A stretch of DNA of 64,000 nt from Erythroxylum novogranatense (lineage: Eukaryota; Streptophyta; Magnoliopsida; Malpighiales; Erythroxylaceae). The number at the start of each line of letters is the position of its first letter. Within the stretch, counting starts at the first letter, position 1. Where the stretch lies: contig CM057233.1 in NCBI GenBank assembly GCA_029891385.1, forward strand, positions 25,714,150-25,778,149, written 5' to 3'. Of the stretch, positions 56,774-64,000 are shown in pieces. A program made the translations under genes and the position numbers. The notes below the pieces were generated by a model that was not told where the DNA came from, did no database searches, and was given only the letters and a program-made list of their open reading frames with translations.

Positions 56774-57526
56774 GAAGTAAATTTCTTTTCTTTCACATTT
56801 TTGCATTACTTTTATTTGCATGTGTGTTTTTTGAATTTGTTTGTGTTACTTGTTTTTAAGTTTTCAATCAAAATGAGAGAAAGAATAAAACAAATGAACC
56901 AAACATTTTCTCATTTTCTATTGCTTCTAGGATTATATAATCATGACTGGAGTGTGGATTGACTGGATAATTTTATAGCAACTTTAGCATGTACTTTTGC
57001 TCTTGTGATTGGTCAATATGCATTATCTTTAGAAGAGTAGTGACTAATGGTAGACAAAACCGGTGAGATTTTGAGCCGTATTTGACTGACACATCTTATC
57101 AGTCTCATTGCCTTTTGATAATGTGTGACCTTCATGACATGTACATCTTGATTTTGCGTTGAATTTCTATTCAAGACCACATTTTTATCACATGCATTAA
57201 CATGGATATGATTAGGCATTCTTTGTTTTTCATAAGCTACATTGGCCAAATGACCTACCCTATTGACATGATTTATCCTTTGATAAACCCCTTTGAGCTT
57301 TAACCTTTCTTTTTGTATAAACCACATTTTATGCTTTTAAACTTAAGCAAATGTCCTACCTAAGTCATAAAGCTAGTGGAACATTTGTGATTGTTGAGGT
57401 TGTGGATATACAAAATTCTTAGTGTGGGGGTGTATATATGTGAGGGTTGGTTATAATCTTGGGATGTTATTTTATGTCTTATCATTGAGATTCCCATGTT
57501 GATGTAGTTTATTTTAATTTTTACAA

Positions 57527-57604
57527 GAAAAAGAGGAAAAAAAGAGGAAAAAAAGAGGAAAAAAAAAAGAAAAGAAATTGAAAAAAAAAAGAAAAATATG
57601 ATGA
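57527..57604 (+). repeat. A-rich tract in F internal region
   Basis: Repeats of AAAAAGAGG and long A runs. A similar tract lies at 39283-39425 in element D, at the corresponding place. Confidence 0.8.
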
Positions 57605-58309
57605 AAAAAAATATTGAAAATAATTATCAAGGAAGAATTGCATATGTGTTTAAAAGTTGTTTATAATTCATGCATCTTCCTAGAGTTGTAATGATTGCAT
57701 TATTTGACAATGTTGAATATGAGGTTGAGGTTTCTTTGAAATGTTCACTCTTGTTATTTCATTGAGATAAATTGTATGAGTGATTCCTTTGGATTGATAT
57801 ATGCTTCATGTGGTTTGTGTGAGAGAGTTGAATGGGGTTGTGAAATGTAATTGTTGCATTCGTCATAACTGACGGTACCCAATTTTTGATTGAGTGTTAC
57901 TTTTGTTTCACTAGCTTTGATGACTTTCATGCTACTTAACCTAAATATACCTCACCTTACCCTTGCCCACATTACAACCTTGAAAAGTCCTTTCATTCAT
58001 GATTTTGCACGTGAACATTAGTGGTGGAGAAATGAAATGATATGCAAAGTTATGTATTGTCATGTTCATGAATGGTATTGAGTGTACCCATTGACATATT
58101 TTAATTAAACACATTTCCGATTCTACCATTAGATTGCTCAGTTTTTGAAGATATTGAATGTTGATTGATCATGAGTAAAAGCTTGGAATGTTGATTTCTT
58201 GCTATGATGTTTGAAAGTTATTCATCTTTGCTTGTGATTATATTGTCTTGGAAGATATGGGAATTGAGTAAATGATTCAGATCCTTGAGCTTAATTTGGA
58301 TGTTTTGCC

Positions 58310-58342
58310 CGAGGACGGTCAAAAGTCAAGTGTGGGGGTATT
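58310..58342 (+). other. F polypurine tract region
   Basis: CGAGGACGG..AAAAGTCAAGTGTGGGGGTATT directly before the 3' LTR. E has a decayed version at 45850-45878. Confidence 0.8.
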
Positions 58343-59955
58343 TGATAGGATTGAAGTATCTTATATTTTCTTATGCATTTACATGTGATTTCAATCCTAT
58401 TTTTATGATAAAATGCTCAATTTGTGTTCAATTTATGTTGACTGCTAGGTTGGATTTGTTGATATATTTTGGAGATCAAAAAGACAAAATTTTCTAAAAC
58501 AAAATTGGAGTATAATTGTTCACTAAGTTAATTGCTAAAACAAAAAAGAAAGATTTGAGCTGTCATGCATTACGTTACGCAAAGAAACAACAGAACGCAC
58601 ATTACTTCTGTTTGTGTAACGTTAAGGAGAAGCTGTGCATTTTTTTTAAAATGCACAACACACAGCACAAGGAGAGAGGTTTTTAAGTGAACAAGTTTTA
58701 TTTGTCTTGTCAGGGCACAGTGGACGAAGAAGAAGCAGCAGCAACGTGGAGGCGCTGAAGGCTTGGAGCTGCTGCTGGCTTAGAGAGTGCGGCACAGAGA
58801 AGAATAAAAGAGGGAATAGTGGAGGGACTGAAGGTCGGCGCAGGAACAAAGGAGAAGCACGTCGTTTTTGTCACGTATAGCAGATAGAAGCAATAAAACA
58901 AGAGGCGCAGGCGCAGCAGTAGGCAAGCGTAGAAGAATATAAAAGAGGAGCAGCGTCAAATGGTCACATCAGTGGAACAGTGTAGTACAGTGGAGGCGAC
59001 ATTGGGCAGCAAAAAGCTTAGGCAGTGACGAGTAATTAAAGGGATTTTTTTGCTAAGTATGAAGATGGAGGTTAGAGCTATTCGTCGGAAAGTACCGATT
59101 AAGGGCTAAACGTCCCGATGCCGGTTCGGAGATAATATCGACGCCAACGACCCGGGTTAAGTATTTTTTAATTAGTTTGTTGCTTCTTTCTCTCATCAGA
59201 AATTGATTGTGTTATCCTGCTTTAACTGATTTGGGTTTTGTATATGGAAAATCAAATTTTTGTTATTATTCGGTTATTTGTGTAGGAACCTATTGGGTAT
59301 TGTGGATTGATGATTTTAATGCGTTCATTGAATTGTCAATTTCAAACCTATTGCTAGAATTTCAATTTAATCCGTAATTGTTATGTTGAAATTCATTTGT
59401 AGCGACTAATGATTCGTAATCATTAGGGATAACATGACCTAGGTTAAATGATCCGAGCTTATGTGGTTGTTGCCTTGATTAATCGGTTTTCCTAATTCGT
59501 AATGCTATTACCTAATTAAATCTAGAGATCGTATCCTAGGTTGTTAGGTGGTTAGGTTTAATCAACGATCGTATCTTGATTAAACAAAACCTAAGAGAAA
59601 ACTCGAGTTAATTTTTAATCCACGATTAATAATTTCTAGGAGAGGTTAAAGAACAACAAAGTAATAAAATATGCTTAGTCAGGGTGTAGGCTGAGATTGA
59701 ACCAAAGAATCGGGTCCCTACCAAATTCCCCACTTTTATCATTTTTGCATGTTTTCTTTAATTTGTTTTTATTAGTTAGTTTCATTTTAATTTTCTTCTT
59801 TAAAAATCCAAACCCCCCCCCCCTTTTAGTGTAAACACCGATTAATTTCATTTCTTAAACTTTACACACACTCTCTGTAGGATCGACCTAAACTCGCCAC
59901 TGCTACAGTAGTAGTCTAGTTAATTAATTTTGACTAGCGTTACGACGCGCGGTCA
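58343..59955 (+). repeat. F 3' LTR
   Basis: It matches the 5' LTR closely, with TATAAAAG at 58938-58945. In the cassette (58561-58660) the pair is ACGTTAC (58572-58578) with GTAACGT (58616-58622), and a new hairpin TGTGCATTTT/AAAATGCACA (58634-58657) is present. Confidence 0.93.
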
Positions 59956-59960
59956 ATGGA

Positions 59961-61275
59961 CAGTCATGAAATAGGAAAGTCATATTATTCGGGAAAGTAG
60001 TAAGTTAACTTTCTCACTTATTTCTATGCTTATAATATGTACATTAAGAATAATGTACAACTTTATGTGTGGGGATGTAGTTAACGATTTTAACGATTTT
60101 GTTAAACTTATTATAATCTTAGTTGTTAAATTTTATGAACTAATATTTTGACTTAGTTAAATTACGTCCATAAGTAATCTATTTCAGTATTGAATATTGA
60201 TTTTAATTAGTATACAAAAGGGTAATAGTTAGAATAAAATTAGTTTTATCGGTCATATTTTAATAATCATTGAAATAATCAAGTTGAATGAAATTGCATA
60301 CTATTTATGCACATAAAACCAATTTTTATGAGCTTGTGATCTTTAAAATGAAAATAAAACATTTTTAAAGCCCTTTTATTCTTTCATGTATGTTATCATA
60401 TATAGTCGAATGATTCTAGAACTTGCTTTTATTTACATATTAAGACCATATTTGTTAAATTAGAAACACTGAAATGATAAAGGCACTTATATTACAATTT
60501 GTTTAATCGTAATTCCTTGATAATTACTTTTCCTTGATTTATCCTTTAGGAATAACAAAGTTTAACCTTATCATTTTTTATTAAAACCCAATTATAAACC
60601 ATTATCCTTTTTAAGTTTTTTTATTTTTCAAATATTGAAGGTTATTTACATTACTTGCTTGTTTAAACTTGAAATTTCAAAAGGTTCAATATTTATTTAA
60701 TAGTGGTACAAGATGAATGATTGAAATTATTGTGATTAACAAAATGAAGAAATATTTGGTAAGATTGGAAGCTTCGATGCTTAGTAGGGGTTCGGTGTTA
60801 CTAGCCATTAATGGGGAAAAACAAAAATGCAACTATACAAAAAAGAACTGAAGGAAGGTGAGATACTGGAAGGTGAAATGCTTGACGAGGTTCAATGAAG
60901 ACAAAAGCAATTTAATAGGTTTGAAGTGTGGAAGTTTTTAATGAGATAGGAGAGCTTCTCTCAACTCACTTATAGAGTCAATGTAGAAATGTTTCATGAA
61001 TTACTTCACATTTCTCATTGGCATTTTGTGAAACAAGTTAAAGAAAAATCATTGTAGAAATTTGAGTTTTTTTTTAAATCATTAGCCATGCATTACAAAA
61101 CCATCAATTCTAATGGATTTTAATACTCTACTGTTTGTATTAGAGGATTGAAGGAATGCTTGCCTTAAGAATCACATAAATGATTTTGATGATTTCACCA
61201 AGTCTATTTAGGTGATTGACCTAAAAATGGAGGGCTTTTTTTTCCTGGAGTAACAGTACAAAGCGCACTGACTAC
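59961..61275 (+). repeat. Repeat R copy B, right part
   Basis: Continuation of 53231-54011. It contains GTACATTA-AGAA-TAATGTAC (60039-60058), a perfect 8-bp hairpin, followed by GTGTGGGGATG. Around 60925-60990 it preserves the sequence that the LINE interrupts in copy A. Confidence 0.65.
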
Positions 61276-61478
61276 AAATATATGGCCCTAACATATATGT
61301 TAGAAGTATTATAACATGTCTAGGGTGTAATAAAAAGTGAGCATAAAGAATTAAGTGCATCTAAGCATAGTAACAATTGGTTGGTTATCTATTATCATCA
61401 CATGAACATTGTTTTCATATCCCCTGTTAGGGCAATATTCCATACCCCTAAATATAAGAGGAATTAAAGTCATTCGTG
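61276..61478. other. Unassigned AT-rich spacer
   Basis: About 200 bases with no recognised feature. Confidence 0.4.
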
Positions 61479-62780
61479 TGTAACACGCAAGTTTCATGGG
61501 TGTGACAGATTGCTATCACGCCTATGAAAGGAGTGTCACGGGCGTATGATAGATTATTTTTTCTTTTTTATTTTAGCAAAATAATATAATTAGTCAAATA
61601 TAATTAATTACAATATATTAAATTCGATGTAAAATAAAAATCTACCAAAATTTTAATTTTCCTTTTTTGGCAAAACAATATAATCAATTAAAATAATTAA
61701 TTATAATATATTAAAATTTGATGTAAAATAAAATTTTAACAAATCTTTATTTCTCAAGATTTTTACCAAAGCAATCACTATCAATGGTAATAGTAATCAT
61801 TCCTTCATCTTAACCAACCATTATAATTATAATGATTATATCCATTTTGATTCTTCAATATATTCATTCTTATTCCTATTATCATTATCCCAAGTGTACT
61901 AAGCATCCCTTTAATGTAAAAGACATAGGTAAATTGGTAATTTGCTCATTTCAGCATAGAAATACATACTTAGACGTGAAATATGGATAAGAATGAAATT
62001 AATTGATAAGATTACAAGCCATTGTGGGTATTAAAGGAAGAAGAAGGACCAAATGTGCAATTTTCCTAAAGTCAACATATGTACCAATAAGATTAAGTAT
62101 AAGTGACCAATAGGATTAAAACATATGTGTCTAATAAGATTGAAGCATGTGTGTCATTAAATGATCATTTAAAAGAGGATAAAGGCACGTGTATTTAAGG
62201 TTTTGAATGCCAAATTTTTCTTTCTCATTTCTCCCCGTTTCATCTTCTTCATCACACCATTTTGCATGTAGAAATCAAGTCAATCCTAGGTGGAAATCAA
62301 GGTAAAAGCTAATGAATTTTCTCTCTACCTTTACCTTTACCTTTTCTTGCTTTTCTCATAAAGAACTGGAATTATAAGGTAGGAATTAGGATTGAGATAT
62401 GTAATTATGGTGTTTCTAGTTGGTGACTCAAGCAAAGCTAAAGGAGAAGAGAAGGAAAATTACTAGAAAAGCTAGTTGCCCAATTTTAAGGTTTGGTACT
62501 ACACTTAACTTAATTTCTATTTGTGTATGCTTAGATGGATACAAAGATTCACGTTGACATGGAATGATTACTGGAATGAAGTCTTGACATTACTTTGGTG
62601 TTACTTTGCATGTAATTAGTTGAATAGGAAAAGAGAGTAACGTGTAGTGGAATTCTGTCTTAGGTTCATTTGCAGCACTCCTATTGTTTTGGCTATAACT
62701 CAGCCTACAGACCTTTAAATTTGGTGATTTCAATTTGAGATAAAACTAAATAGTACTAAAAATATTTAAAAGAGACCCTA
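61479..62780 (+). mobile_element. Y/Tekay-like LTR fragment H
   Basis: It starts TGTAACACGC, like Y2. It has CACG/CGTG words (61485-61552: 'GTGTGACAG', 'ATCACGCC', 'GTGTCACGGGCGT'), a pyrimidine-rich leader-like stretch (62215-62260) and donor-like AAG|GTAAAAGC (62299-62309). The end is not defined. No ORF. Confidence 0.4.
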
Positions 62781-64000
62781 ATACGTGCTTAATTGATTAT
62801 ATATTTATTAAATAACACTTAATAATTAAAGATGTGAAAATGTTTAAGAAACTCACTTTAGTTCATATATAATTTTAAGTACAATTTGGAAGCAAAAGAG
62901 TTAAACTGAGTCAAAAGCAACTATCTGAGCCATTGTTTAGAGATTCAAAATCCTTGATCTTCATGGAGCAAGAATGAGAAGGATTAGAGCAAGAAAAGAA
63001 AAGAAAATGCATGAAGATGATAATTATATATTGAGAACACAAAGAAGAAGACAACAAGAAGGCTCACGACCAAACAAGAAACTTGTTGTTACCTGTTTTG
63101 CATGGGCATGATACACCTCTTACACCCATGTAAAGGTGTGTCACGAGTGTGACATACCCCTCACATCTGTGACACACAACTCACACCCATGAGTTTTTAG
63201 ACAACTCACGCATAACCTACCTTTTTAGTATAAAACATAAGTTTATGTTTTCGTCTAGGAAAAATTTGAAGAATCAATAAAGGGGTTTCGGAGGTGAAGA
63301 AGTGGAAAAGCTCTACAACACTAGAGACCTATAGAGAAGATGGAGAGCTAGACTTCCTAACGCTGGTTCAGGGGTGAAATCGATGCCGACCAATTAAGTG
63401 TATCTCTCACTAAGTTTCTATTCTCTCTCTCTCTTAAGGAATAATTATGTTATCCTATGTTAATTTAATTGGGTATTCATGTACGGATAATCATCTTTCT
63501 CGTTATCATTCAATTGTTTGTGTATGAACTCATTGTTGTAATTTCAATATAATTCGTAATTATTATGTTGAAATTATTTTATGGAAACTAAAGGTTTCAA
63601 ATCATTACGGATAACATAACCTAGGTTAAATTACCCAAGCATATATGGTTATTGCTTAGATTGGTCTGTTTTTCTAATTTGTAATGCATCTGCCAATTAA
63701 ATCTAGAGATCATATCCTAGGTTATTTGATAGCTAGGTTTAATTAATGAGCATCTCTTACTTAAACACGACCTAAGGGAAAACCAGGGTTAACAAAGCTT
63801 ATTATTAACCTACGGCCAATAGTTGTTACGAGAGATAAAAGAACAACAATTCAAGGAAATATTTTTAATTAGGTGTAGGCTAAGATTGAACCAAAGAAAA
63901 AGGTCCCTAACAAATTCATCACTTTTTATCATTTTTCATTTTTTAATTTACTTTTGTTAATCTAGTTTTGTTTTATTTTTTATTAGAAAGTCAACCAAAA
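62781..64000 (+). mobile_element. Athila-like LTR G, cut by window edge
   Basis: 63330-63960 matches the F LTR from 'CTTCCTAACGCTGGTTC' through 'AATAATTATGTTATCCT' to 'AAGATTGAACCAAAGAA'. TATAAAAC lies at 63229-63236. GTGTCAC/GTGTGACA/ACACCCATG words (63097-63195) occupy the position upstream of the TATA box where E has CACGATCGTG. The LTR start is uncertain and the end and PBS lie beyond 64000. Confidence 0.6.

Larger units (their letters stand above)
54012..59955 (+). mobile_element. Element F: complete non-autonomous LTR retrotransposon
   Basis: LTRs at 54012-55655 and 58343-59955, perfect target duplication ATGGA (54007-54011 and 59956-59960), PBS at 55661-55678, one ORF, a hairpin, an A-rich tract and a PPT. 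The internal region of 2.69 kb has no protease, RT or integrase. The PBS and 3' layout match Athila-type elements. The LTRs are nearly identical apart from one cassette, so the insertion is among the younger ones here. It must have used proteins supplied in trans. Confidence 0.93.

Noticed and set aside
1..64000. Host protein-coding gene
   Set aside because: Every recognisable coding stretch belongs to a retroelement; remaining ORFs are short, AT-biased and overlap repeats.

Overview
This window looks like eudicot plant heterochromatin. It is AT-rich, it contains no host gene I can support, and nearly all of it is retrotransposon sequence inserted into other retrotransposons. Plant hallmarks are a Ty3/gypsy chromovirus with a C-terminal chromodomain and an initiator-Met-tRNA primer site (TGGTATCAGAGC), Athila-like elements with a TGGCGCCGTTGCCGGGGA primer site, and a plant L1-type LINE with a zf-RVT tail. 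Family names (Z, X, Y, E, F, D, R, V, H, G) are mine.

Layout. 1-1386 is the 3' part of a Y-family LTR. 1387-1686 continues at 30516-30860 and again at 34596 onward; it is one older segment with a TATA box that leads into a decayed Gag. Element Z (1692-30510, target duplication AAGAT on both sides) splits it. Z is a Tekay-like chromovirus with LTRs of about 3.1 kb and a broken gag-pol at 9583-13682 plus 17610-18128. Z itself was invaded: solo LTR X1 (3700-8283, minus) sits in its 5' LTR, X2 (13683-17604, minus, TSD GATGC) in its integrase, and Y2 (20157-29480) in its 3' LTR. Y2 carries X3 (about 21470-26763, minus) and a 272-bp inverted-repeat element with tRNA-like Pol III boxes (21187-21458). 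Y3 (30861-34590, TSD GTTTC) is a clean solo LTR.

34596-39960 is element D, an Athila-like gag-protease remnant without RT or integrase, interrupted by an inverted solo LTR of the E family (35998-37460). Then follow X4 (about 39960-41037), a repeat fragment, an unclassified probable solo LTR V (41523-43613), non-autonomous element E (43614-47447), and two direct copies of repeat R. One R copy is split by a 5'-truncated LINE (48922-52745, minus, a 760-aa RT frame). The other is split by F (54012-59955, TSD ATGGA), a structurally complete non-autonomous LTR element with one ORF. The window ends in LTR fragments H and G.

The most interesting signals are non-coding. First, three Y LTRs share a multi-hairpin array closed by one outer stem, with stem-preserving base changes. 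Second, short palindromic or tandem GC-rich 'word' cassettes occupy an equivalent address in otherwise related LTRs but differ completely in sequence; in F even the two LTRs of one element differ there. Third, nine LTRs share a splice-donor-like AAG|GTAAG. Fourth, a CATTG-loop-CAATG hairpin plus G-rich tract recurs in the internal regions of non-autonomous elements. All homology statements come from reading the sequence by eye; no alignment or database search was run.
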